Of a stretch of 64,000 nucleotides of DNA, positions 50,257 through 63,012 are shown one piece after another. Origin of the DNA: Gymnorhina tibicen. Lineage: Eukaryota; Chordata; Aves; Passeriformes; Artamidae. The stretch spans positions 493,267-557,266 of the forward strand of contig VXAZ01004021.1 in the NCBI GenBank assembly GCA_013399875.1. Reading direction: 5' to 3'. The notes under the pieces were generated by a model. The model made no database searches, was not told where the DNA came from, and saw only the letters and a program-made list of their open reading frames with translations. The position numbers and the translations under genes are program-made. Numbering within the stretch: position 1 is the stretch's first letter; each line of letters begins with the position of its first letter.

Positions 50257-50488
50257 ACCTGCTGGGAGAAATTGTTCCCTGTGAGGCTGGGGAGGCCCTG
50301 GCACAGGTTGCCCAGAGAAGCTGTGGCTGCCCCTGGATCCCTGGAAGTGTCCAAGGCCAGGCTGGACGGAGCTTGGAGCAACCTGGGATAGTGGAAAGTG
50401 TCCTTGGAAAGTGTCCCTGCCCATGGAAGGTGGAACTGGATGAGTTTTAAGGTCCCTTCCCACCCAAACCATTCTGTGAATCTATGAA
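50257..50488 (+). mobile_element. CR1 LINE 3' tail
   Basis: Majority type, antisense to EXTL3. It contains a small internal duplication: GGAAAGTGTCC occurs twice around 50393-50418. Confidence 0.88.
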
Positions 50489-51353
50489 ATTCAGCTCTGA
50501 CTCTTAGCTCTAGGCCAGGAGATTTAAATCTAGGCCACATCAATATGCTGCCACTAGAAAACCTCTCTTCCCTTTTATTGGCATCCTCCAAGGTACTGAA
50601 GTTTCTGGGATATTCTTTCATACACCGGACTTCCCACATCAGTGATGAATATAGAGCTGGGCTTAGCACCAGCTCCTGCACGGCCTCAAGAGAAGCTCAT
50701 TCATTTCCGTTTCAATTTTTAATTAGAGGAAAGTCATCCACGCTGGTGACGGTCATTTTTCACTAAATCTGTTTAATGCCCCTCTCATCTACTCATCAAG
50801 AATTCCCAGAAAGAAGGCGAGGAAGCAAATCTCAGCTGAAAGAGAGATCTGGAAATGGGCCAAAGCAAAAAAATTCACCTTAAAGCAGCAGAAGGAAGTC
50901 AGGAGGAATTTTCAGTGTTGTATTCAAGTGCACATCAAAGAAAATTAAGAGGAAATTTGATTTTAACCAGGGAAACTCATCATGAAGAGGGGAAATATGT
51001 GGGGTAATAAAGCACAATCCCTAGGCCTACTGTTACACAGCCATTTGTTGTCACTAACTTAACACCCCGTGATTAAATGGGATTTCCATCCCCCCACCAA
51101 TGTGACCCACAACCCAGTTGCACAGCAGAATGGGCACTTAAAAATAAGGCAGTTTTTAAATTCATGACATTGGCAAACAGCAGTGGTGTAAATCTCGGAA
51201 AGCCAGGAGGATAAAGGGGCTAAAAAGTCAGAAAAAGGCTAAATCAGCTTTCTTGGATCTTGGCAGCACATGGTGTGGGCAGATGGGAGGCTCTGGCCTC
51301 TGAGACTGCTCTGTCCAGCAGGATTTTAGCAGGCACCAACATGCAACTGAAGG

Positions 51354-51420
51354 CAAAAAAAAAAAAATTTAAATATTTTCTTTTATTTTATTTTTCTTTC
51401 TCCCCCCCCCACCCCTCCTT
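51354..51420. repeat. A-run, T-rich and C-run low-complexity patch
   Basis: Thirteen A's are followed by an ATTTT-rich segment and a nine-C run. This is a likely mutation- and sequencing-prone site. Confidence 0.9.
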
Positions 51421-54377
51421 TTCAAGCTCTCTGCAGGAAGTGAAGCTCAGGCTGTGTGTGTGTGCCAGCTATTCCAACCTGGTCTCACAGGGGCTGCAAA
51501 GATCCTCCAGTTGCCACCAGTTTTCTGCAAACAGCTGGCCAGGACATGAGCTGCCCTAATAATGCTTTTCCTGAGGGAAATGCCAAAGCACACACTCACT
51601 TGAACATCACAGAATCTAAAAATCAGTTTAACTTCAAGGCACACGTGGGGAAAACAAGCTTTGCTGGGGTTTTTTGTTTGGGGGTGCCATGGGGTAAGTG
51701 GGGTCAAACACTGCAGGGTGTGGAGACAACACCGAAATGAGGGATCATAAATGTGGACACGTGGACACATTGCTTTGGGCTAGTCAGAAAAAAAGGCAGT
51801 CCCAAAGGTGAGACTGCATCAAAATTTTATTCCTTTGTGGTTACTTTGCCCATTAATAAGCCATAAATGGTAATGAAATGGCAAACTGGACTCCCTAAAA
51901 TGGCAGCTGGGGTCCTTGAAAAGCCAAATCCATCACCCCACACTTGATCCTCTGCAGCTGTTCTGCCACCTTATCCTTCCAGTGGCTCCTCTGGTCCTTC
52001 CCTTCCTTGACACAGAACAAAATTCATCCTCCTCACCCCAAAATAGGGGTTGTGAATTAAAAATATCCGTGTGCTCAGAAGCCTGAGGTTGCCAATGTGA
52101 TTCCGTCGCTCTCCTGGAAAACACCGCATGGGAAAGACCAGGGCAGGCTGAGGAGCGATTTAAAATGCACCACACGTGGCTTGGGATTAGCTAAAAGTAT
52201 GGACTGTCGGTATGAAATATGTGCTGGTGATAAAATGAGCACTTTAGACACACTCCTGGACTCTTCTTCACTATTAAGACTTTATTCCTCATCAACTCAA
52301 TAGAGCCTGAGGTTGTCACGCGTTGCCATTAGGACTTACAAAAAAACCCAATCCGTGGTTTTAGTAAGAGAGACTTCAGAGCTGCGTTTATCAGCCCTGG
52401 GGGAAAAGGCTGCTGCTTCCCATCGTTCCCAAAAAGAAATCTGGGAGGAGGAGAAACAGGAGAGCTGCTGGGCTTTCCAGCCAACTCACCCCTCTCACTC
52501 CCAAGTCCTATTTAGTTCTTTAAACTTATCAAGTCTCACACTGAAAACTCTTGTTGATGTTATAGCACAACGTTGCTGCCTGATGGAGCTAATTACACAC
52601 GCACAGGAAGAGGCAGGAAGAGCCCTTAGGAGATCAGAAGATCAATAATTACCAGAGCCTCTTCCCAAATGCCAACCTGACTGAATTCTCAGGCACGACA
52701 GGTTTGCACACTGCAGCTCCTTCCCGCACGAAACTCAGCTGCTCAGAGCACATTGTCAAAGCTCAGGCTGCATTCCCAGCTTTCCTCAGCTCCACAGCAG
52801 GCACTCCTCGTGCCAGTGAAGTTATGGGAATACCTGAGGTTCTCCCTCATTTTGCATTTCTAGAATTAACCCGGCTGGTCTGATCTATGTTTGCGGAGTC
52901 ATCGCTCTGCAAGTGTTCAAAAACCTGAGCACACCTGCTCCTCCCTGCTTACACCTCTGTTATCCATCTCCCTATAAAATTAGGGAAATACTGCTCCTTT
53001 CTCAGCGCATTTGTGAACACAGCCTGGAAAATTTAAACTTACGGTTCTTCAGAGCTCAGCAGAGCAATGCATAACCATGAGGCAGAATGGCTGCACTGCA
53101 AGGAGGAAAATCCACTCTGCTAAACCAGAGTTCCCAAACTCTATGTGCATCCATACTCTCTTTCCTTATGGAACCAGGGGTCTGCAGTGTTGTTATCCAC
53201 AAATTTCTGCTGTGCTGCTTTCCATGGAGAACAAACCCACCTCCGCCACGCCAGCTCCCTTCTGGCAAACGGGGAAGGACCTCAGGGAGTGTGGAAGTGG
53301 CTCCTGTGCTTTATCTGTCCAGGCTTGGAGAGACAGCTTCTATTGCCAAGTCTCTCTTTCACCAGCACTAGAAATGCAATCAAAGAGAGGAAATAAAAAT
53401 ACAGTTTATTCTTCCCTTCAGATCAGGGTGGAGTGGAAGAAAATGAACTCCAAACAACCCTTCAGCAATGACAACTTTCTGCTTCCTAATGCTCTCAAGG
53501 GAAGGATTACATCCCAAATCTCCAATCACTTTGGGAACAGGAGCAGTTGAACAAGGAGAATAAAACTATCAGGTGTGTGCTTTAAGGTACAGTTGGTTGG
53601 GAGCAGATCCTTCAAAGGAGCAGATGGAAAATTCACTCTGAAATGCTTTGCGTGCAGCAGCCTTTGGGATCATCCCGAGGGATTTGTACCATCCACAGAG
53701 CTCACAGGTACAGAGCAATGCTCCCAGGCTGAGATCAATGCTGTTACGTGCACAGGTAAAAGGTCCTGCAATCTGGAAACTCCAGGGATAAACTGCATCC
53801 CTGGCTTTAGGGAGTTTTATCTACACCAAGGAACATTCAGCACGTTTGCAGCTCCATGCGAAGCCCAACCTGCTTCCAGCCCTGCTCCTCATCCGTGTGG
53901 GCATGTGTGGGGTAAAGGGACCCTGCAAAAATGCTCCAAGAGCCCCTCCATGTGCTCACTCCGGAAAAGTAGGAAACCACATGTGCTGAAGAAGGCAGTG
54001 GCTTTAGAAGTGGCACTTTGAGTCCTCAAAGGGCCCCCAAAATCTTTTGAGAGCTCTTTTCCACCCCAAGTTCCAGGGGAAGAAGGGTGCTCACTCCTGT
54101 CACCATGGCACACAAGTGATGTTCTCCTCTGTCCTTCTAGCTGCAGGGAATGACGAGGGAAGAAGCAGGAAGAGCCAACAGATCAATACTGGCCCCGAGC
54201 CTGGTCTCACCAGCAGAATTATGGGGCTTTGGATCACGGACTGGTTTACACCACACCAGGTCTGGTGGCAACAGACAGGGTTCAGCTGTTTCAAAGGGGG
54301 AAAAGGAGCATCCTGCAGGAGTTAGGAGGGCTCAGAGAAAGAGCCTTAAACTGGATTTGAAGGAGGATAGAAGAGGC

Positions 54378-54463
54378 CAAAAGATATCCAAAACTCGCTG
54401 GACAATGCCCAGGTTCAGAGACCTCCCGAGGTCCCTTCCCACCAAAATGACTGTATGACTCTG
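54378..54463 (+). mobile_element. Possible CR1 tail
   Basis: A short stretch, GAGGTCCCTTCCCACCAAAA followed by TGACTGTATGACTCTGTG, resembles the last bases of sense CR1 copies. It is too short and diverged to be sure. Confidence 0.45.
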
Positions 54464-56600
54464 TGTCCAGGCTCCCAGGTGGCAGCAATTCAGACACGTG
54501 AGGAGAAACCTGCAGTCAGGATGTCCTGGGCCTGCCCCCAGCTCCGACACTGCCTCTCTCCAGCACCCAGGGGAAACCAGGCACCCCCCAGACCTCCATC
54601 TGTCTCTCCACAAAGCAAAGGTGACCTCAAACGCTTTAAGGCAGACGAGTGAAGAACCGAGTCTGGCTCTCAGCTTTGTGTTCCCATCTGGGCACGGGGA
54701 CAAGCTCATGCTCCAGGAGATGCTCAGTGCTGAGAAAACACAGAAACCTCTCCCCCAGGCGCTCACAGGTACCTGAACTCTGCCCTCTGCCAAAGGCTCC
54801 TGGGCTGTCCCTGCTCCTTGGCCGAGCTCAGCCGAGTGCTTCACAAACTCATTTATTCTAATGAAATCCTGGAGACAGGAAAAACCACATCCCGTTTTAA
54901 GGAAGCAGGTAATGGAGGCGTGGAGAAACAACTTGCCCAAGGTCACTTGAGAAGCCGTGCCAGCTTGGGATTCACTCCACATCTCCTCATTCTGTCCGCA
55001 AGATCATCCATCTTCCCAGGCTGCCTTCTTCCAGTGGTTTCCTTCAGCAGTGCCTTTCTGCTTTTTGCATAATGCATTGTGAAATCTACTTTACATATAG
55101 AGCTTTTAGTTCTTAAATTTATTATTTAGTGTTGTTTTCTGGTAATAAACCAGTCACAGCGTTTTATTTATTCTTCCAGGCTGTACACAAGCACTTCTCC
55201 GCTCAAAGGAACATCCAGCTTAGGAGCAAATCCTTCTGTGTCCTGTGGGATGGAGTGGCAGAGCATCCTGGATGCAAAGTTCACCCCTCTCCTCTCCAGA
55301 GCTCTGAGCAAGGGACCACAGGGCAGAGTTTTCCAAACTGGAGAATCCCTACAACCACAGTGGCTGATGTTGTAGTGCTCCCCACATTCCCAGTTACAAA
55401 GTGCTAAAGATATTTTGGGACGCGGGAAGCAAACCAAGGATGCTCCAGGATGCAGTGGCACAAGCTTTTACTCGCTTCTAAAAGGGATAAATTAGGTGTG
55501 GGAGGAAGCAAAGCCTCTCTTTGCTTTTACCTTGAAGTAATTAACGAACAAGAACCCTCTTGAGGTAAAGCCACAGCCAAGAGCCGGGTGCTCCACGTCA
55601 CACGAGAGAAGCATGGAGAGGTCAACTCGAGGCAGGAAGAAAGGGCTGGTTTCCCAAACACTGACTCCATGAGACAGCTCAAATCCTTGCTGTTCTTTGT
55701 GGTTTCCAGCCCCAGATAGCTCAGGCACGTTATTTTCCCCAAGGCAAAACCACAAGCCTCTCTCACCTCCCTAAAACACCCTCGTTGCTGCTTCCACAGC
55801 AGGAAATAACCACGTGGCAGGTTCAGGCTCCTCCTGTCTGACAGAAGCTTCAGGTCATAATTAAGCACAAATTTAAAAGTTTCATTGTCCTGGGTAAGTT
55901 AGAAGGACAAGGAAATACTGCTTGAAAAGCACAGAAACACACAGAGTGTTTAACAGCATCTCACTCAGCAGGGTGGGTCTCTCTGGAAAATAATCCACCT
56001 GGGTGGGTTTTATGGAAAGTTTGCCCATTTCCTGCACGCAGGGAATAAACCAGTTCTGGAGACTGAGCACCTGCACTGAGAGGCCTCTAACAAACAAAAT
56101 CACACAGATGGTTTCTTGTGCACCTCAGAGGGCCAGGAGGCAGCTCAGCACTGAGTCCTCACAACCCAGGGACACGGGGAAGTTCACATCCAGGGAAAGC
56201 CAACAGAAACCCGGGAACCCTGGCTGCTACATCTGAGCAAGGTTCAGTGACATTCACCAGTGCCACACGGCCAAATTAACCAACTCTGAAAGCCCCTTCC
56301 CTCCTGTAACAGCTCCTTCACCTGCTCCCATGGTATCCCTGCTGCTGTGTCCAGCTCCAGCTCCTCCCTCCTCTCGGATGCACGGGGTGGGCACCCACCC
56401 ACAGCCTCATGAGCAAGCTGAGGGCCTTCTGCACTTTTTAAAAATGCTTCATCACCACCTAAATGAGAGCTGTTCTGTTGCAAACAGCCTGATCAATCAC
56501 ACCTAAAAATTAAATTACCCGATGTGTTGGATCACCCATGTTTATACAGCAGGTGGGTTCTTATCCCACACAGCTTATTGCAAAGCAAGCTGGAAATTCA

Positions 56601-57021
56601 AATCACAGAATGGTCTGGGTTGGAAGGGACCTGAAAGCTCATCCCATTCCATCCCTGCCATGGGCAGGGACACCTTCCACTATCCCAGGCTGCTCCAAGC
56701 CCCGTCCAACCTGGCCTTGGACACTGCCAGGAATGGGGCATAGCTTCTCTGGGCAACCTGTGCCAGGGCCTTGTGTCCCTCATAACCAAGAATTCCTTCC
56801 CAATATCCCATCCATCCCTGCCCTCTGGCAGTGGGAAGCCACTCCCCCTTGTCCTGTCCCTCCAGCCCTTGTCCCAAGTCCCTCTCCAGCTCTCCTGGAG
56901 CCCCTTTAGGCCCTGCAAGGGGCTCTGAGGTCTCCCTGGATCCTTCTCTTCTCCAGGTGAACACCCCCAGCTCTCCCAGCCTGGCTCCAGAGCAGAGGGG
57001 CTCCAGCCCTTGGAGCATCTC
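56601..57021 (-). mobile_element. CR1 LINE 3' fragment, broken by the gap
   Basis: Majority type, minus strand, running from AATCACAGAATGGTCTGGG to the edge of the N run. Its last ~210 bp are repeated almost unchanged after the gap. Confidence 0.9.
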
Positions 57022-57065
57022 NNNNNNNNNNNNNNNNNNNNNNNNNNNNNNNNNNNNNNNNNNNN
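57022..57065. other. Assembly gap (44 N)
   Basis: There are forty-four unknown bases inside a CR1-rich stretch. The flanks on both sides are near-identical copies of the same CR1 segment, so the gap probably reflects an unresolved repeat. Confidence 0.99.
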
Positions 57066-57290
57066 ATCCCATCCATCCCTGCCCTCTGGCAGTGGGAAGC
57101 CACTCCCCCTTGTCCTGTCCCTCCAGCCCTTGTCCCCAGTTCCTCTCCAGCTCTCCTGGAGCCCCTTTAGGCCCTGCAAGGGGCTCTGAGGTCTCCCTGG
57201 ATCCTTCTCTTCTCCAGGTGAACACCCCCAGCTCTCCCAGCCTGGCTCCAGAGCTGAGGGGCTCCAGCCCTGGGAGTATCTCTGTACATC
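57066..57290 (-). mobile_element. CR1 LINE fragment, second copy after the gap
   Basis: It begins in the middle of the CR1 3' region directly at the gap edge and matches 56804-57021 with only a handful of differences (for example GTCCCAAGTCCCT versus GTCCCCAGTTCCT). Confidence 0.9.
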
Positions 57291-57309
57291 TACATTTCTC
57301 CCTCCTGAG

Positions 57310-57432
57310 CAAAGCCAAGACAGGGCTTGGAGCAGCCTGGCGTAGTGGAAGGTGTCTCTGTCCATGGCAGGGGGTGTAAGGAGATGGTCTTTGACGTCCT
57401 TCCCCCCCAAGCCATTCTGGGATTCTATAAAA
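57310..57432 (+). mobile_element. CR1 LINE 3' tail, inverted relative to its neighbour
   Basis: It contains GGGCTTGGAGCAGCCTGGCG and GTCTCTGTCCATGGCAGGGG and ends CCATTCTGGGATTCTATAA. It faces the minus-strand copies just upstream. Confidence 0.85.
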
Positions 57433-60400
57433 CCTAATGAAGGTCCCTGCAGGGCACTCCACCACCCAGGACGTGCAGATGCGGACGTGGCCAAATACTT
57501 CAGAACACACCGAGAAGACAGAACACGGCACACGAGGTTTGTGTGTGTGCTTAATGAAGTCATTAACCAGCGGCAGAGTGGATGGTAGGAGATAAGCAGC
57601 AGCACAATCCATGCTAATTAAATTCCTGCAAAGCGCCGCCGCCGCTTGGATTTGGGATGCGGGATCATTTGACACACGCTGTGCTCCGTCTTGTCACTAG
57701 TGCCCAGCGCTTCCCTTGCAAGATATCACAAAGAAACACAACATACAAAGCTCTTCTCAAGCTGGCTGGCTGGAGAAGACCGACACAGCCAGTCCTCGGA
57801 AAAGGCAGGATGGGAGATGGCAAACTCCACTCAGCACGTGCACCCAGCGCCGAGACTGCTCCTACCCAAACGGGAAGGCAGAAAATATCCACACAATGCT
57901 GCGGGGCAAATGTAGCAATAACAGAGCAGTTAGTAAGGGCAAAGTGATGCTGTTGTGTTTATTGGAGGGCTAAGAGAGAGGTCAGGGCAGAAAGGGATCC
58001 AAGGAACTTGACCAGAGCCGGAGGTGAAGGAAGGAATTAACTTTTCCGCTGCACAAGGTAGATTCAATCTCTGAGCGAGATGAGATGGGTTTTGGAAAGC
58101 CACGGGTTATAACAGTTAAGCTGAGGGTTAGATTGAGCCTGCCTAGAAATAAATTGATCAATTTAGAACCTACTCCCCAAATATTTAATAATGCAGCATC
58201 GACCAAAGGAGGTCTCTGCTCTGGAGCAGCACCCTCCTGCCCCAGCCCTGTGCTTGCGCTTCACACCTCTGTGATGGCCACTTCTGGGAAATGCTTTAGG
58301 ATCCTTCCAAGTCAGAGGTGATTCTGCCTGCTCTCAGGGCTGGGAACTCGGGGATATTAGGAAGAATACAGCAGGACTCTCAGTTTAAGGGCTGCAAACT
58401 TAATGAGCACACACAGCACTTCTTTTGACCTCAAAAATTACTTTTTAGGATAAAAGAGAGGCCCTAAAATAAAAAAAGCATGATGAAATGCTTCAACCAA
58501 CGGCACTACTGCATGGAGCCTCTTCCTTAGCATCCCAGAGCAGATGTGCTGCACTCAAAATGTCTTTGTCTATTAAAACTGTGTCAGCTTCAGAGACTCC
58601 AAAACTCCCTGTGGCATAAACAGAATTTCTAATGAACAGCTGCAGGATACAGGAGTGGCCGCACAAAATGCAGCTGCTGAGATCGTTTTCTTTGCCCCCC
58701 TCTCTCACCAGCTTTTCCCTGCAGTCCAAATCCCACTTTCACCCACTTAGGTCTCTCCTGTCCTCCCTCTCCCACAACTCTGCTGCCTCACTGGTCCTTC
58801 TGCACCCTCCACACATCTCCTGGTCCCACAGAGCCCTCGATCTCTCTCCTGCTGGGGTTTTGCTGCTGCTTTCCCTTCTCGCACCAAGGAAGTGCAAAAG
58901 GGACAAATTAAGGAGAAAAACGTTATCATGCCAAACCCTGAAATTCCACAGAACAAGAGCAATCCTCAGGGAAGGATTTATCCTGAGTACATTGAAACTC
59001 ACTAATAGATTTTTTAGCTTCCACACTGCCTTCCAGGCCAAGGCACCAATGCATGACTCCTTGTGTGAGCTGGGGGAGTGTTTTTTAAATGCCTTTGAAA
59101 CCCAAAACCTGCCAAGCTTAAAGCCTGGTCCAAATGCACTTCCCAGCTGCTCTCCCGAACCTAATGGTGTCCTCTTAGCTGGAGAAATAGCTGGAATGAT
59201 TATTAATTTAGTCCTGCAATGCTCAGCACTGTATTTTGAGAAAAATATCTGTGGTGTCAACGTGCCCCCACCAGTTCTTCCGGGAACAGCAGCACAAATG
59301 AAGCTGAATTCTCACTGTTTGATGCCTTCAGTTTTGCATGGGGTTCTCCAGGACCCCATAAAGAGCGCCAGTTCCCTATTTTGAGACCATTTATACAGAG
59401 GTAATGCTTTGGTAAGCTCCATCCCTCAAATTTGAGTGCAAAAACCTGATGGATTCAACAGTTACTGGAAGACTAAGGGGTAAGAGCAGATGCCAAAGCC
59501 CTGTTTTATTAGAACCCTCTGACAACATTAAAGAGCTTCTAATGCTAAGCAGTGTTGTCTTTTTCAGGAAATTTTTGTTAACTGGTATCGAACATGAAAG
59601 CCAATTTAATACCTCGTGGCTTTGAGACAATCTGTCTGCTGCAATCACACCGAGCCCAAATGCTTCAGCCACGAGCGGTGAGACTGGTGCTGTCCTCGAG
59701 CCCCTCAAAGCAGCCAAGTTTTTGCAGAGTTAATGGTTTAACAGCTTCCCTGGACTGGCAGCAGGATGTGCAGGACAGAGCTGGTTCACAGGGCTCGAAT
59801 AGTTCACGTCACTAATGCGATTCCACGGCCAGGAGGGAGAATTCCCAGAGAAACCATGGATGTTGTGGATACAGTCTACACTCCAGACATCACCCCCAAA
59901 TAACCCTCACCACATAATCCCACCTGCCTGCCCGCAGCACAGGGTGGAGGGAATCCAAATGTCAGCAGAGAGGGCACGTTTGGGAAGGCTGGAGCTCCTT
60001 TGGCTCCCAAACACTCCAGGCAGGAGTCTCCGACACACAGCAGCTATTTTTGTAGGGAAGAGGGGCCAAATGTCCTCGGAGCAGCTCAGAAAGTGGGCAG
60101 GGTGCCACAGTGCCAGCACAAGGCTCATGCAGATGAAGGAACTGCTTCCAACACAAGCTGCTGTCTCCCAGCCATCATCCCAAAGATCAAACTGGTTCCA
60201 ACCCATAGAACTGGTTCCAACTCACTTCAGGGACCGCTTGGAAAATAGATGCTGAGAGGTGCTAATGGATGAGGAAGCCACAAGCACCTCTTCTGGCCAT
60301 TCCCATCACTCATTACGGACAGAAGAGCCGGCCCCAGCATCTCAAGCTGTGCCATCTCATTCTCATCTCAGTGGCTGGAGCCATGAACGGTTCTGATCGC

Positions 60401-61091
60401 ACAAATTTTCCCTGAGGGACAGCAGAGCTCTCTCCCTTTCAGCCTCGCACCATCGCAGGCTGCACAGAGAGTGAGTTTGCCACTGCCACCCACTGCACAA
60501 AGGCTGCTCGTGGCCGGAGTAAACACCTGATGGCCAGCCAGGACAAGGGGAGCCATTCCCAGAGGCTGGGAGAGCTGCTGGCAAACGCAGCCTTCAACAC
60601 AGCCAGCAGCTCCGCTGTGAACGTGCCACGCGGACAGACACAAAGGCATCGGCCTGGAACAAAGTCATTAAGATGGGCACAAAATTCACAACTCAATTTG
60701 GCCTCTGTAGAGAATCCAAAAAAAATATTAAGGAAGCACTAGGATGGCTGTATTAGATCAAGCCAATGATCCATTCACTTCAGCCCCTCACTCCTCAGTG
60801 CTCATTTCCAGCTGCTTTGGTGTAAAAGAACCATAAATCACAGCCATGGAACAATTTATTCGGGACCATTTCCCCTGAACCATTAACAAACAGGAGTTGT
60901 AGGAGCCCTGGAAGAACAGAAGCTGCCCACCAAAATACATTTTTTGAAGCAACCAGTCACAGACATTCTCAATAGTACAGAGTCTGAACTGTCAAAAATA
61001 AGGGGGGGAGGCAGGCAAAGGAAAGGAAAATCACAGCAAGCACTCGGTTTCACAGCTTTCTGCAGCAGAAACTTCCACAGATGAGCTCTGC

Positions 61092-61258
61092 AAGGTGCCC
61101 AGAGAAGCTGTGGCTGCCCCTGGATCCCTGGAAGTGTCCAAGGCCAGGCTGGACAGGGCTTGGAGCAGCCTGGGATAGCGGAACGTGTCCCTGCCCATGG
61201 CAGGAGTGGAATGGGATGAGCTTTAAGTTCCCTTCCCACACAAACCATTCTGTGATTT
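61092..61258 (+). mobile_element. CR1 LINE 3' tail
   Basis: Majority type, from GCCCAGAGAAGCTGTGGCTG to CAAACCATTCTGTGATTTTA. Confidence 0.87.
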
Positions 61259-62500
61259 TAAGGGACTTCCTTTCACCAGCTTCAAACCCAACCCCTCCTG
61301 ATTCAGTCCCTGCCCCCTTCTCCAGCATTACACACATCCATGGGGATGGGAAAGACAGGACTCACACCCAGCTCACAGCAGATCCAAAGGAACAACGCTC
61401 CCAAAGCCAGCGGAACAAGAAGTGCCACCTTACCTTCTCTCAGCTGCCTGACATCCCACCACATGCTCCTCTCTGCACTAGGCAGGATAAATCTTTTCAA
61501 TCCTGGCAGCCAGCAGAGTTGGCAGGGAAGCAGTAATACAAGGATCCTACTGCCAAGGGATAATTTCAGCACAAATCTGCACTTCTGCTATTGTCTCCCC
61601 CTTCCTGATGGACACCCTGGTTTTCTCCAGCACACTCCTTTTGTGGAGCAGCCCTCCCTCTCTTTTATCCAGCGTCCTCTCCAACGTCTTTGTTCTGTTC
61701 CCATTCCACTCATTTCCCAAATTTGTGCCTAGTTTCCTTTTTTTTTTTTAATTGCTCTCAATATGTCACTCTATATTAGTCAACAGCAGATTTATTTAAA
61801 CGTGTCAATGCTGTTGCTTAGCAGATCTAACTGTGCTTTACCATTTCAGCCTCCTTCAGAATCACATGTTCCCCTTCCCAGAGCTCCCCAGCATGTTTGG
61901 ATCACCAGGAAGTTTGAGGAAAACAAAAATAAGTCTGATTCTACAGGCAGGCCGCTGGCCTGCCTGGGAAAGCTTCAGGAAAACAAAAAAACACCTCCAA
62001 AAACAACCAAGAAGAGGAATTCTGCCCAAAAACCCCCATGATTTTATTTCTCAGTTAGGAAGCAGCATCAGGTGCTGGTTTTCTTCCATTTTCCACCTTT
62101 TACCCATGAGTTTCAATAGGAGCCCATCAAGTAAATGATCATCCAGAGCTTTGGAAAGGGTCTTATACGGAGCCAGTATCAGCTTTCCCCTGCAGCAGCT
62201 AATTTTAGGAAATGGCCTTCAACCACTCTATAAAAGGCTGGGAACACCCAGGTGAGAGCATGTTCTGACCTTCGAAATTAGATTTGGGTCTTTGCTGAGG
62301 CAGAGGGAGAAGATAATGTGCAGCTAAATCTCTCACAGGAGGTTTTCCACTCGGGCTTTCCGAGCTCTCTGGCAGTGATGGTGATGATTTGGTCATTGCC
62401 CCCGGATTCCGACTTGCACATTCACAGCCAAGGGACTGCAGAGTCCAGTGCAGCATTAGCTCCACACACAAACTGTGGCACAGCTGTCCCAAAATGCTTG

Positions 62501-62612
62501 TGGAATCACGGAATCACAGAATCATTAAGGTTGGAAAAGCCCTCTGAGATCGCTGAGTCCAGCTATCAACCCAGCGCTGCCCAGCCCACCCTAAACCGTG
62601 TCCCCAAATGAC
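62501..62612 (-). mobile_element. CR1 LINE 3' tail
   Basis: The plus strand reads GGAATCACGGAATCACAGAA and AGGTTGGAAAAGCCCTCTGA, typical of a reversed CR1 end. It is related to the 3024 type. Confidence 0.8.
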
Positions 62613-62877
62613 AAAATTGTTCATGAAAAGGACTAAGCAACACCAAGAAAACATCATCCTTCTGCAATCCACTGAAGGACAATAATCCCAAGCCAGCTCC
62701 CAAGAACACCCCAAACCTGCTGTGTGGCCACTGACAGATGCCAAGTCTCCTGCACGTCCACCCAGGGCTCCAACTGTGGGACTATCTCCATGGCTTGGCT
62801 CCACTCCAGGTGCACTTCCCATGTTGCCCCTAAGCCAGCCTCATCTTCTGCCCCAAAATGTCCGGCTCAACCATCAC

Positions 62878-63012
62878 CCAGAATCCCAGAATCCCAGACT
62901 AGTTTGGGTTGGAAAAGACTTTAAGGTTCATCTCATTCCAACCCCTGCCATGGGCAGGGATGCCACTCACTAGGATCAGGTTGCTCAGGGCCCATCCAAC
63001 CTGGCTTAGGAG
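62878..63012 (-). mobile_element. CR1 LINE 3' tail
   Basis: The plus strand reads AGAATCCCAGAATCCCAGAC, TTTGGGTTGGAAAAGACTTT and CCCTGCCATGGGCAGGGATG. It is a short reversed tail. Confidence 0.82.

Noticed and set aside
56598..57675. Open frames of over 330 codons that cross the N gap
   Set aside because: They translate CR1 repeats and unknown bases; no real reading frame can be claimed across N.
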